From: Rhizobium sp. 18055
GTDB lineage: Bacteria; Pseudomonadota; Alphaproteobacteria; Rhizobiales; Rhizobiaceae
Assembly (NCBI RefSeq): GCF_902706285.1
Contig: NZ_CACSKD010000007.1
Coordinates: forward strand, 124,001 to 188,000
Length of the DNA: 64,000 nucleotides
Reading direction: 5' to 3'
A model generated the notes under the pieces. That model was not told where the DNA came from and did not search any database. It was given only the letters and a program-made list of their open reading frames with translations. Positions 54,868 through 63,616 of this stretch are shown here, in pieces (the stretch's first letter is position 1; each line of letters starts with the position of its first letter). Both the position numbers and the translations under genes were made by a program.

Positions 54868-55623
54868 ATGAAAGATCAGGCTTCTGTCATCAGGGAAACG
54901 GACGAAGGGGCGCGCAAGCTTGCGCGCATCCTTCTCCGCTCCGCCCGCTACGCCGCAATCGCGGTGCTCGACCCGCAGACCGGCTTCCCCTTCGCCAGCC
55001 GCGTCCTCCTCGGCACCGATATCGATGGCGTCCCCGTCATCCTCGTATCGGGGCTCTCGGCCCACACGCGTGCCCTTGATGCCGATGCCCGCGCGTCGCT
55101 GCTCACCGGCGAACCCGGCAAGGGCGATCCGCTGGCCTATGCCCGGCTGACGACACAATGCCGTGCCGAAGCGGTGGAGCGCGACAGCCCTGTCCACGCC
55201 CGCATAAGGACCCGTTTCCTCAGCCGTCATGCCAAGGCCAAGCTCTATATCGACTTCCCTGATTTTCGATTTTTCCGCTTGATACCGGAGAATGCCAGCC
55301 TCAACGGCGGCTTCGGACGGGCCTATCTTCTGACCGGCAATGACCTGCTGATAGACTCACCTGCCAACGAAATCTTGGCATCGTCCGCCGAGGCGGTAGT
55401 GCGAGATCTAGTAGCCTCCGACCCCCTCCTGGCCAGGCGAACAGCCGTTGCTCTCAAGGGTAGAGATGGCCCCAAATGGCGAATAAGTGGAGTGGATTGC
55501 GCTGGTTTTGATATGATTTCGGGCGATTTGATGCTGCGGCATGAGTTCGATACCACTGCGCAGACACTCGATGAGCTTTGTTCACATATATCTAACATGA
55601 AATACTCAATACCTGAAATTTAG
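54868..55623 (+). CDS. HugZ-family heme oxygenase-like protein (251 aa)
   Basis: The N-terminal split-barrel flavin/PNPOx-like domain (about residues 12-155) has RSARYAAIAVLDPQTGFPFA, then PVILVSGLSAHTRAL and AKAKLYIDFPDFRFFRL. A C-terminal DUF2470-like domain begins near SGVDCAGFDMISGDLMLRHE. HugZ/HutZ proteins degrade heme to release iron. The last ~80 codons use ATA, AGA, CTA and GTA unusually often compared with the first part. It sits 31 bp after choV, probably by chance of transcription rather than function. The ATG 54868 follows AGAAAG. Confidence 0.8.
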   Translation: MKDQASVIRETDEGARKLARILLRSARYAAIAVLDPQTGFPFASRVLLGTDIDGVPVILVSGLSAHTRALDADARASLLTGEPGKGDPLAYARLTTQCRAEAVERDSPVHARIRTRFLSRHAKAKLYIDFPDFRFFRLIPENASLNGGFGRAYLLTGNDLLIDSPANEILASSAEAVVRDLVASDPLLARRTAVALKGRDGPKWRISGVDCAGFDMISGDLMLRHEFDTTAQTLDELCSHISNMKYSIPEI

Positions 55624-55722
55624 CTATATACAATCTTGAGCCCGTCTTGCTACTTTTCACCGTCGGTCATTTTCAGGCAGGCGCATCGTTTTTAGAAATC
55701 TGTTTCTCATGGGAAGATGATT

Positions 55723-56040
55723 ATGGACACAATCGATTTAACCGCTCACGCAACTGTTGCAGCTGCATTATTGTCCGCCATGGCCAATCCCAAGAGACTG
55801 CTCATTCTCTGTAATCTGGTCAAGGGTGAAATCCCCGTTGGCGCTCTGGCCACCGAAGTCGGCCTCAGCCAGTCGGCCCTGTCCCAGCATCTTTCGAAGC
55901 TGCGCGCACAGAAGCTCGTCAAGACCCGTCGCGATGCGCAGACGATCTACTACTCGAGCACATCCGACCAGGTTATCCGCATCCTCGAAACACTGACACA
56001 GATCTACGCCGAGCCTGTTCGCGCCAAGTCTGCAGCCTGA
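55723..56040 (+). CDS. nolR: ArsR-family regulator, NolR-like (105 aa)
   Basis: Winged-helix repressor without metal-site Cys. It closely follows what I recall of rhizobial NolR: LLSAMANPKRLLILCNLVKG, then VGALATEVGLSQSALSQHLS (recognition helix) and RRDAQTIYYSS. NolR represses nodulation and other genes and itself in Rhizobium/Ensifer, and homologues occur in non-symbiotic Agrobacterium. The ATG at 55723 has GGGAAG at good spacing, against the ATG at 55717. No exact NolR box was found upstream. Symbol assigned from remembered similarity. Confidence 0.82.
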   Translation: MDTIDLTAHATVAAALLSAMANPKRLLILCNLVKGEIPVGALATEVGLSQSALSQHLSKLRAQKLVKTRRDAQTIYYSSTSDQVIRILETLTQIYAEPVRAKSAA

Positions 56041-56113
56041 TACCAGTCCCCACATTCATTTGAGCCGCTCCTTGAGGAGCGACTATTCATTTTAGCACCA
56101 CTTAATTTTGACC

Positions 56114-56144
56114 GACCGGCGAATGAGAATTTGCCGGTCTTTTT
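56114..56144 (+). terminator. Intrinsic terminator after nolR
   Basis: GACCGGC / GCCGGTC, 7-bp perfect stem with a 12-nt loop and five T. A smaller CGCTCC-TTGA-GGAGCG hairpin (56066-56081) lies just before it. Confidence 0.75.
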
Positions 56145-56498
56145 CATGTGCGAGCTTTGCTTTGAAGGGCTCTCGCCGCGCTTCGTCCGGTCTTTCAGCC
56201 CGATACGTGGGCTCGCAAAACCGCAATCGTCAATTCTCGATGAGAAATCGTCAATCCGGCGTAATGCATCGCGAAATTCCTCAAAAATGACCGCCAGTTT
56301 TCTATCTTCTTGCCTAATCGCGGCGAAATTCCTAATAAACTTGCCATGCACCTGCCGAAGCCAAACATGGCAGCCGGTGCAGATGCCGCGCGCAGTCCGT
56401 CGTCTTTTGGCGCATTCCCGCAAGGGGTGTTGTGCGACCTGGATTGGCCGTCGCGGCAGAGACGTCGCGGGTCGAAGACCCATCCAAGGAGACTGAAC
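56145..56498. other. Non-coding space before the amino-acid binding protein gene
   Basis: 354 bp between the nolR terminator and the next gene. ORFs here on either strand have no ribosome binding site and unlikely composition. The AT-rich stretch around 56280-56345 probably holds the promoter of the downstream gene. No repeat or RNA element recognised. Confidence 0.5.
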
Positions 56499-57605
56499 AT
56501 GAACCTGAAAACATTGTCGGGCGCGACGCTGGTCGCCTCCCTCGCCTTTGCGCCACTTGCCCATGCAGACATCACCATCGGCCTGATCGCGCCGCTGACC
56601 GGCCCTGTGGCCGCCTATGGCGACCAGGTGAAGAACGGCGCACAGACCGCCGTGGACGAGATCAACAAGAATGGCGGCATTCTCGGCGAACAAGTTATCC
56701 TGAAATATGCCGACGACGCCGGCGAACCCAAGCAGGGCGTATCGGCTGCCAACCAGCTGGTCGGAGACGGTATCCGCTTCGTGGTCGGCCCTGTCACCTC
56801 GGGCGTTGCCATTCCAGCCTCCGACGTCTTCGCCGAAAACGGCGTGCTGATGGTCACCCCGACCGCCACCGCCCCCGACCTCACCAAGCGCGGCCTGCCC
56901 AACGTGCTGCGCACCTGCGGTCGCGACGACCAGCAGGCCGAAGTCGCCGCCAACTTTGTCCTGAAAAACTTCAAGGACAAGCGCGTCGCCATCATCAACG
57001 ACAAGGGCGCCTACGGTAAGGGCCTCGCCGACAGCTTCAAGGCAACGCTGAACGCCGGTGGCATCACCGAAGTGTTCGACGATGCACTGAGCCCGGGCGA
57101 CAAGGATTTCAGCGCGCTGACCACCCGCCTGAAGGCCGAGAAGGTCGATGTCGTCTATTTCGGCGGCTACCACCCGGAAGGCGGCCTGCTGGCCCGCCAG
57201 CTGCATGACCTCGCCGTCAACGCCACCATCATCGGCGGCGATGGCCTGTCGAACAGCGAATTCTGGAACATCGGCAACGAAGCGGCTGCCGGCACCATCT
57301 TCACCAACGCCACGGACGCCACCAAGAGCCCGGATTCCAAGGCTGCCGCCGACGCGCTGAAGGCCAAGGGCATTCCTGCCGAAGCCTTCACGCTCAATGC
57401 CTATGCTGCCGTCGAAGTCATCAAGGCCGGCATCGAGAAGGCCGGCAGTGCCGAAGACTCGGAAGCCGTCGCAACCGCGCTCAAGGCTGGCGAACCTGTT
57501 TCCACCGCCATCGGCAAGCTCACCTACGGCGAGACCGGCGACCTCTCCTCGCAGAGCTTCGCGCTCTACAAGTGGGAAGCCGGCAAGATCGTCCCGGCCG
57601 AATAA
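56499..57605 (+). CDS. Branched-chain amino acid ABC transporter substrate-binding protein (368 aa)
   Basis: LivJ/BraC-type type I periplasmic binding protein. Signal peptide at about residues 1-23 ([10 protein letters not shown]). Family blocks are [20 protein letters not shown], the segment [35 protein letters not shown] and [15 protein letters not shown]. It delivers Leu/Ile/Val (or related amino acids) to a LivHMGF complex that is not in this window. AAGGAGA precedes the ATG 56499. Transcribed alone, with a terminator after it. Confidence 0.93.
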   Translation: MNLKTLSGATLVASLAFAPLAHADITIGLIAPLTGPVAAYGDQVKNGAQTAVDEINKNGGILGEQVILKYADDAGEPKQGVSAANQLVGDGIRFVVGPVTSGVAIPASDVFAENGVLMVTPTATAPDLTKRGLPNVLRTCGRDDQQAEVAANFVLKNFKDKRVAIINDKGAYGKGLADSFKATLNAGGITEVFDDALSPGDKDFSALTTRLKAEKVDVVYFGGYHPEGGLLARQLHDLAVNATIIGGDGLSNSEFWNIGNEAAAGTIFTNATDATKSPDSKAAADALKAKGIPAEAFTLNAYAAVEVIKAGIEKAGSAEDSEAVATALKAGEPVSTAIGKLTYGETGDLSSQSFALYKWEAGKIVPAE

Positions 57606-57632
57606 GCCACGACCTCTGCGCTGAAATACAGA

Positions 57633-57666
57633 CCGGGCGCCCTCGCAGGCGCCCGGCTTTCGTTTG
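57633..57666 (+). terminator. Intrinsic terminator of the binding-protein gene
   Basis: CCGGGCGCC / GGCGCCCGG, 9-bp perfect stem with a 6-nt loop, followed by CTTTCGTTT, 28 bp past the stop. Confidence 0.82.
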
Positions 57667-57705
57667 TGAATGTATGGATTTGGCCTGCGGCACACTCAGC
57701 CGCGA

Positions 57706-58713
57706 TCAGGCCTGGAAGAATGCCAGCAGATCGGCGTTGATGACGTCGGCATGCGTTGTCGCCATGCCGTGCGGCAGGCCATCATAGACCTTCAGCGTGC
57801 CGTTCTTCAGCAACTTGGCCGAAAGCGGTGCCGAGTCGGCAATCGGCACGATCTGATCGTCGCTGCCATGCAGGACCAGAACCGGCACCTGGATCTTCTT
57901 CAGGTCCTCGGTGAAATCGGTTTCTGAAAACGCCGCGATGCAATCATACTGGTCCTTGGCGCTGCCCATCATCCCCTGCCGCCACCAGTTGTCGATCACG
58001 CCCTGCGAGACCTTGGCGCCCGCCCGGTTGAAGCCGTAGAACGGACCCTCGGGGATATCGCGATAGAACTGCGCGCGGTTGGCAGCAAGTCCCGTACGGA
58101 AGCTGTCGAACACCTCGAGCGGCAGGCCGCCAGGGTTCTTCTCGGACTTCAGCATCACCGGCGGAATGGCGCCGATCAGCACTGCCTTGGCAATGCGGCC
58201 GCGGCTCGCATAATTGCCGACATAACGGGTGACTTCGCCGCCGCCGGTCGAATGGCCGACATGGATCGCATTCTTCAGATCCAGATGTTCGGCAAGCTCG
58301 GCCATATCGGCCGCGTAGGTGTCCATGTCGTTGCCGAACCCCGTCTGACTGGAACGGCCATGGCCGCGACGGTCATGGGCGATAACCCGGTATCCCTTGC
58401 CGAGGAAATAAAGCATCTGCGCATCCCAGTCGTCGGCGCTGAGCGGCCAGCCGTGGTGGAACACGATCGGCTGACCTGTGCCCCAATCCTTGTAGAAGAT
58501 CTGCGTGCCGTCCTTGGTCGTGATGAAGCTGCTGGTCATGGCCTTCTGATCCTTTCCGGTTGAGTGAGCATTTTTCTGGGTAGCGCCTGCGGCATGCGTC
58601 TGGCCGGCAGCCTGTGCGGAATGGGCAAACGTGGCGGCTGCAGCACCGGCAGCAAGACCGAGCCCGGCGACGACAACATGCCGTCTCGTTGCATTTCTGA
58701 TGTCATCGGTCAT
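57706..58713 (-). CDS. Tat-exported alpha/beta hydrolase, non-heme haloperoxidase/arylesterase type (335 aa)
   Basis: A twin-arginine signal ([20 protein letters not shown], about residues 6-25) is followed by a ~25-residue linker and a full alpha/beta-hydrolase domain. The domain has the oxyanion segment [17 protein letters not shown], nucleophile GHSTGGG (about residue 154), Asp in SDDQIVP and His in [10 protein letters not shown]. It resembles chloroperoxidase/arylesterase-like hydrolases with perhydrolase activity, here moved to the periplasm. The ATG 58713 has GGAG 6 bp upstream. It is divergent from an OhrR-like regulator and shares its palindromic control region. Confidence 0.9.
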   Translation of the reverse strand: MTDDIRNATRRHVVVAGLGLAAGAAAATFAHSAQAAGQTHAAGATQKNAHSTGKDQKAMTSSFITTKDGTQIFYKDWGTGQPIVFHHGWPLSADDWDAQMLYFLGKGYRVIAHDRRGHGRSSQTGFGNDMDTYAADMAELAEHLDLKNAIHVGHSTGGGEVTRYVGNYASRGRIAKAVLIGAIPPVMLKSEKNPGGLPLEVFDSFRTGLAANRAQFYRDIPEGPFYGFNRAGAKVSQGVIDNWWRQGMMGSAKDQYDCIAAFSETDFTEDLKKIQVPVLVLHGSDDQIVPIADSAPLSAKLLKNGTLKVYDGLPHGMATTHADVINADLLAFFQA

Positions 58714-58732
58714 TGTTATCTCCATTTGTTGC

Positions 58733-58754
58733 CGCGATATTTGATATCGCGATA
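58733..58754. promoter_or_regulatory. Candidate operator 1 (palindrome)
   Basis: CGCGATAT-TTG-ATATCGCG (8-bp arms, 58733-58751) overlapping TATCGCGATA (58745-58754). It lies 20 bp upstream of the hydrolase start codon. Confidence 0.65.
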
Positions 58755-58798
58755 AACATACTCTTAGCAGATCAAATTTCCCTGTCTACGAAAAAGAT

Positions 58799-58808
58799 TA
58801 TCGCGATA
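58799..58808. promoter_or_regulatory. Candidate operator 2 (palindrome)
   Basis: A second exact TATCGCGATA, centred 54 bp (about five helix turns) from the copy in operator 1. It lies 45 bp upstream of the MarR/OhrR-like start codon in an otherwise AT-rich stretch. Confidence 0.65.
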
Positions 58809-58853
58809 TCTTTTTTATGCTATTGATGGTCGCACAGACAGAAGGAGCCGCAC

Positions 58854-59324
58854 ATGACCGATCAGGAACACGCTGCACAGCCACCTGCATCCGGCACCAA
58901 CCTGCCATTGGACGATCAGCTGTGCTTCTCGCTCTATACGGCAGGACTTGCGATCAACCGCACCTACAAGCCAATGCTCGATGAGATGGGCATCACCTAT
59001 CCGCAATATCTGGTGCTGAACGTGCTTGGCGAGCAGGACGGCGCCACGGTCGGCGCCATCGCCGAAAGGCTGTCGCTGGAATCAAGCACCATCACCCCGC
59101 CGGTCAAGCGCCTCGAACAGGCGGGCCTCCTCGAACGCCGCCGCTCGACGCTCGACGAGCGCCAGGTCAACGTCTTCCTGACCCAGGCCGGCCGTGACAT
59201 GCTTGCTCGCAGCAAATGCCTCGGCGAGACGCTGCTTGGCCGCTCCGGCATGACCCTTGTCGAGTTCCAGGCCCTGAACCACCAGATCCACGCGCTGCTT
59301 TCAGCACTTGGCAAGACGGGATAG
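58854..59324 (+). CDS. MarR-family regulator, OhrR-like (156 aa)
   Basis: Winged-helix MarR protein with the OhrR N-terminal peroxide-sensing pattern LDDQLCFSLYTAGLAINR, in which the single reactive Cys and following Tyr are conserved, and then the segment MGITYPQYLVLNVLGEQDG. The wing is VKRLEQAGLLERRRSTLDER. OhrR repressors release DNA when organic peroxides oxidise the Cys. No ohr gene is adjacent; the divergent partner is a Tat-exported hydrolase. AAGGAG lies about 8 bp before the ATG. Confidence 0.9.
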   Translation: MTDQEHAAQPPASGTNLPLDDQLCFSLYTAGLAINRTYKPMLDEMGITYPQYLVLNVLGEQDGATVGAIAERLSLESSTITPPVKRLEQAGLLERRRSTLDERQVNVFLTQAGRDMLARSKCLGETLLGRSGMTLVEFQALNHQIHALLSALGKTG

Positions 59325-59358
59325 ACGCAACACGGGATAGACCCGACATCGGATAGAC
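59319..59358. repeat. Three GGATAGAC direct repeats at a 16-bp period
   Basis: GGATAGAC occurs at 59319, 59335 and 59351. The first copy contains the stop codon of the OhrR-like gene. Flanking bases are only partly conserved. Confidence 0.8.
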
Positions 59359-59457
59359 CGGGCACAACACCTCCCGGCGCCTTCCCATGCAGCCCCCGCC
59401 TCTCTAAAGTGGCCGCCAGGACCAGAGACACACGACAACACATCAGGGCGCCCGCAC

Positions 59458-61152
59458 ATGACCAGACTTGAACACCTCATCGATCAGGGCACCGGCCGCA
59501 CGCCGGCCGACATCGTGCTCAAGGGCGGCCGGTTCTTCGATCTCGTCACCGGCGAACTGGTTCAATCCGACATCGCCATCTCAGGCGACCGCATCGTCGG
59601 CACCTGCGGCGATTATGTCGGCAAGAACGAGATCGACATCTCGGGCAAGATCGTCGTGCCCGGCTTCATCGACACCCACCTGCATATCGAGAGCTCGCTG
59701 GTCACCCCGCATGAATTCGACCGCTGCGTGCTGCCCTACGGCGTCACCACGGTCATCTGCGACCCCCACGAGATCGCCAATGTGCTCGGCAGCGAAGGCA
59801 TCCAGTATTTCCTCGATTCGTCGCTGGAAACGATCATGGATATCCGCGTCCAGCTCTCCTCCTGCGTCCCCGCCACCCATCTCGAAACCTCCGGCGCCGA
59901 CCTGCCGATCGAAAAGCTCCTGCCGTTTCGCGACCATGAGAAGGTGATCGGGCTGGCCGAGTTCATGAATTTTCCGGGCGTGATCCACAAGGATCCGATC
60001 TGCATGGCCAAGCTCGAGGCCTTCCAGGGCGATCACATCGATGGCCACGCGCCGCTCTTGCGCGGCAACGACCTCAACGGCTACCTCTCAGCCGGCATCC
60101 GCACCGAACACGAATGCACCACCGCGGAGGAAGCGCTGGAAAAGATCCGCAAGGGCATGCACATCCTGGTGCGCGAAGGCTCCGTCTCCAAGGATCTGCA
60201 CGCGCTGATGTCGATTATCACCGAGCGCCTGTCGCCCTATCTGGCGCTCTGCACCGACGACCGCAACCCGCTCGACATCGCCGAGCAGGGCCACCTCGAC
60301 TACATGATCCGCACATCAATCAAGCATGGCGTCGAGCCGCTCGCCGTCTACCGCGCCGCCTCGATCTCGGCCGCCCGCGCCTTCGGCCTGCGCGACCGCG
60401 GCCTCGTGGCGCCGGGCTGGCGCGCCGACCTCGTGATCGTCGACAGCCTTGAGAACTGCAAGGCCGAAACCGTCTTTGCAGCCGGCCGCAAGGTGACGCC
60501 GGAACTCTTCGCCACCCGCAGGCAAGTGGCCCCCGTCGGCCTCGACAGCGTCAAGGCCCGCCCCGTTAACGCCGCCCATTTCGGCGTGCCTGTCGCCGAT
60601 GGCGAAACGCCCGTGATCGGCGTCATGCCGGGCAAGATCATCACCGAGCACCGCCGCTACCGGCTGCCGGTCAAGGGCAACCAGAGTGCGGTGGATCTCG
60701 GCAACGACATCATCAAGGTCGCCGTCATCGAGCGCCACGGCAAGAACGGCAACCACGCCAACGGCTTCGTGCAGGGCTTCGGCCTGAAGAAAGGGGCGAT
60801 TGCCTCCACCGTCGGCCATGACAGCCACAACATCTGCGTCGTCGGTGTCTCCGAAGACGACATGGCGATGGCCGCCAATCGGCTGGGCGAAATCAAGGGC
60901 GGCTTCGTCGTCGTCGAGGACGGCAAGGTCACCGGCGAGATCGCACTGCCGATCGCCGGCCTGATGAGCCTCGAGCCCTACGAAGTGGTCCGCGACACGC
61001 TGCACGAGTTGAGGAAAGCCGCCTATGCCCTTGGAACGCAACTCGAAGAACCCTTCCTCCAGGTCGCCTTCCTGCCGCTGCCGGTCATCCCGCATCTGAA
61101 GATTTCCGACATGGGAATGGTGGATGTCGACAAGTTTGCGCTGATCGGGTGA
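59458..61152 (+). CDS. ade: Adenine deaminase
   Basis: 564 residues, amidohydrolase superfamily, the AdeC type. It deaminates adenine to hypoxanthine in purine salvage with a metal (Mn/Fe) centre. Metal ligands appear in [17 protein letters not shown] (H-x-H, about residues 70-86), [10 protein letters not shown], the segment GHAPLL (His) and LCTDDRNP (Asp). The C-terminal AdeC domain includes [20 protein letters not shown] and [13 protein letters not shown]. Length is normal. Stands alone. Confidence 0.95.
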   Translation: MTRLEHLIDQGTGRTPADIVLKGGRFFDLVTGELVQSDIAISGDRIVGTCGDYVGKNEIDISGKIVVPGFIDTHLHIESSLVTPHEFDRCVLPYGVTTVICDPHEIANVLGSEGIQYFLDSSLETIMDIRVQLSSCVPATHLETSGADLPIEKLLPFRDHEKVIGLAEFMNFPGVIHKDPICMAKLEAFQGDHIDGHAPLLRGNDLNGYLSAGIRTEHECTTAEEALEKIRKGMHILVREGSVSKDLHALMSIITERLSPYLALCTDDRNPLDIAEQGHLDYMIRTSIKHGVEPLAVYRAASISAARAFGLRDRGLVAPGWRADLVIVDSLENCKAETVFAAGRKVTPELFATRRQVAPVGLDSVKARPVNAAHFGVPVADGETPVIGVMPGKIITEHRRYRLPVKGNQSAVDLGNDIIKVAVIERHGKNGNHANGFVQGFGLKKGAIASTVGHDSHNICVVGVSEDDMAMAANRLGEIKGGFVVVEDGKVTGEIALPIAGLMSLEPYEVVRDTLHELRKAAYALGTQLEEPFLQVAFLPLPVIPHLKISDMGMVDVDKFALIG

Positions 61153-61187
61153 GGACCCATATAAGCGGCGAAAACCATGCCGACATG

Positions 61188-61217
61188 AAAACGCCGGGAG
61201 AACGTATCCTCCCGGCG
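61188..61217 (-). terminator. Intrinsic terminator of the second chemoreceptor gene
   Basis: CGCCGGGAG / CTCCCGGCG, 9-bp perfect stem with an 8-nt loop and TTTT on the minus strand, 27 bp past the chemoreceptor stop. It may also end ade transcripts. Confidence 0.8.
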
Positions 61218-61243
61218 CAAGTCGTCAGCAGAGACAAATGAGA

Positions 61244-63175
61244 TCAGAATTCTTCCCAGGATTCCGTCTTCGTTGCCAGTGCTGCATTTCCGGAGAATGC
61301 GCTTGCCACCTTGCGGCCGAGCGCCCGCGCCGGCGATGCGGCAGGCCTGTCGCGGCCGGATGCAACGCGCGTGGTTGCCTCGTGACCGGACGCCAGCTTG
61401 AACTGGGCGAGAAGCTGGTTCAGCGACGCCGCTTCCTGGGCAAGACCATGGCTGGCAGCCGTGGATTCTTCGACCATTGCGGCGTTCTTCTGCGTGTCCT
61501 GATCCATCTGGTTCACCGCAGTGTTGATCTGCTGCAGGCCCGTTGACTGCTCCTGTGCGGCTTCAACAATGGCGAGAACATGCCGGTTGATTTCCTGCAC
61601 TTCCGAGATGATCCCTTCGAGCGCACGGCCCGTATCGCTGACCAGGCTGACGCCCGATTGAACCTGAACGTTCGACGTCGTGATCAACCCCTTGATGTCC
61701 TTGGCAGCGTTTGCCGAGCGCTGCGCCAGTTCACGCACTTCCTGGGCAACCACGGCAAAGCCCTTGCCCGCTTCCCCGGCACGCGCCGCTTCGACACCGG
61801 CGTTGAGTGCCAGGAGGTTGGTCTGGAAGGCGATTTCGTCGATCACGCTGATGATGTTGCTGATCTCGCCGGACGACTTCTCGATCTGCTCCATCGCGAT
61901 CACGGCCTTGCGAACGACATCGCCGGACTGCTCCGCACCATCGCGGGCACGGGCAACCAGCACGCCGGCCTCCTGGGCACGGCGGGTCGAGTCCTTGACG
62001 GTCGTGGTGATCTGTTCGAGTGCCGCAGCCGTCTCTTCGACCGAAGCCGCCTGCTGTTCGGTTCTCTTGGCAAGGTCGTCGGCAGCCGAGCGAATCTCGT
62101 TTGCACCGGAATCGATGGCCCGTGCATTTTGCGCGACGCGCGTCAGAGCAGCCTGCAGTCGATCCGCGGAATTGTTGAAATTGCCGCGAACTTCATCGAG
62201 ATTGGCAACGAAAGGCTGGGCGATACGGTAGGCAACATTGCCTTCTGCAAGGTTCAGCAGCCCCTGGGCCAGGCTATCGACCGCAAACTTGGTATCGGCC
62301 GAATCCTTGGCGCGCTGGGAATCGCGTTCGATGCGCTCTTTTTCGGACATGCTGCGATTGTCGTTGGCTTCCTGTTCCAGACGAACGCGCTCATGCGCAT
62401 TGTCGCGGAAGACGGCAACCGCATCGGCCATCTGTCCAACTTCATCCTTGCGGCCGAGACCGGAGATCTCCTGCTGCGTTTCGCCATTGGCAAGCGATAT
62501 CATCCGCACACGAAGCCGATCGATCGGGCCGGTAATGCCGCGGGCGGAGACGAACAGCGACAGCACGATGCCGGCGAGGAACAGCACACCGAGCGCGACC
62601 AGCGTGTTCAAGATCGTGCTGTTCGTCTGCTCGCCGATGACTTTGGTCCGCTCGGCAAGACCGACGGTCAGTTCATTGTTGATGTTCTTGGCATCGTTGC
62701 GCCATGAGGCGACCAACGGGTCGGACTTTGCCAGAAGGGCCTTGGCCTCATCGACACGCCCCTCGGCATTGAGGGCCATCGCGTTGTCGGACAAAACGAA
62801 GATCGCTTTGGCGTTGTCGGCAAACTTGCTGATGACCGCGTCATTTTCCGATGTCAGTTCTCTGGCTTTGTCGAGGCGTTCGAAAAGGACTTTCTTCGCA
62901 TCGTCATAGGCCTTCTTGATCACGGCTTGATCAGCCGAACCGCCGGCATAGGTCACCGCCTGATAGGCGCTGTAGGACGCGGCAACCAGCGACGTTGTCG
63001 ATCGCGCCATTTCTGTTGTAGCGACGCCGTCGTTGGAAATGAACTCGTTATATTGCGTGTCTGCTGCCTTGTAGTTGCTTGCGATGACGGCAACGCCACC
63101 AACGCCAATGGCGCAGACAGGAATGATGAGAGAAAGGATTTTGGTGCGGATTTTTGCGTTCTGTAGGAAAGACAT
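61244..63175 (-). CDS. Methyl-accepting chemotaxis protein with CheR-docking tail (643 aa)
   Basis: TM1 (about residues 11-33), periplasmic helical sensor (about 34-190), TM2 (about 191-213, LVALGVLFLAGIVLSLFV), HAMP (about 214-268), a second HAMP-like part and the signalling coiled coil with the tip [20 protein letters not shown]. It ends in SWEEF, a close match to the NWETF-type pentapeptide that tethers CheR/CheB, separated from the helical bundle by a ~35-residue flexible linker. I start at the ATG 63175 (MSFLQNAKIRTK). Paralogue of the receptor at 3020-4897. Ligand unknown. Confidence 0.95.
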   Translation of the reverse strand: MSFLQNAKIRTKILSLIIPVCAIGVGGVAVIASNYKAADTQYNEFISNDGVATTEMARSTTSLVAASYSAYQAVTYAGGSADQAVIKKAYDDAKKVLFERLDKARELTSENDAVISKFADNAKAIFVLSDNAMALNAEGRVDEAKALLAKSDPLVASWRNDAKNINNELTVGLAERTKVIGEQTNSTILNTLVALGVLFLAGIVLSLFVSARGITGPIDRLRVRMISLANGETQQEISGLGRKDEVGQMADAVAVFRDNAHERVRLEQEANDNRSMSEKERIERDSQRAKDSADTKFAVDSLAQGLLNLAEGNVAYRIAQPFVANLDEVRGNFNNSADRLQAALTRVAQNARAIDSGANEIRSAADDLAKRTEQQAASVEETAAALEQITTTVKDSTRRAQEAGVLVARARDGAEQSGDVVRKAVIAMEQIEKSSGEISNIISVIDEIAFQTNLLALNAGVEAARAGEAGKGFAVVAQEVRELAQRSANAAKDIKGLITTSNVQVQSGVSLVSDTGRALEGIISEVQEINRHVLAIVEAAQEQSTGLQQINTAVNQMDQDTQKNAAMVEESTAASHGLAQEAASLNQLLAQFKLASGHEATTRVASGRDRPAASPARALGRKVASAFSGNAALATKTESWEEF

Positions 63176-63616
63176 AATGCCCCGTGCATCTACCAATAAG
63201 ATCCCGCAAAACATGACGCGTCCTCCGCCGCCGCGACTGTGATCGTTTTGCAAAGAAAGATGAAAATGCCCCTTCATGGAGCAATCGATAACCCTAATAG
63301 ATTTGGGCTATAACTAATTTAAACTTAGTTAAACTTCTAAATTACCGAGTTTAATTTGAATTTTTTGCCGATTGTCGGCGTGACGTCTTCCTGGACGACA
63401 AAAGTGGTGCGGCAGGGCATCTGTCCTTCGGCTGTTATGCGTCCGGCAGTCAGATCCAACCGGAAGGGCCTTCGGCGCCTTGCCGTGTCAGCGACGCGGG
63501 TTCCGCAGCGCCGGTGCGGCGCAGGGCCGATAGCCGGCACCACTCATGACCTGCCGGAGCGCCCAGGAAACCTGGCAAACCACGGCAGGTTGTTGGAAAA
63601 GCCAACCAATCGTCGA
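63176..63616. other. Intergenic region upstream of the chemoreceptor, no gene seen
   Basis: 441 bp. The part next to the chemoreceptor (about 63280-63365) is very AT-rich and contains AACTAA-N7-TTAGTT (63312-63330), probably promoter DNA. The remainder is GC-rich without a supported ORF, repeat or RNA element. Confidence 0.5.

Noticed and set aside
55624..55722. NolR autoregulatory box upstream of nolR.
   Set aside because: A TTTAG is present but the second half (A followed by T/A nine bases later) does not fit the published pattern.
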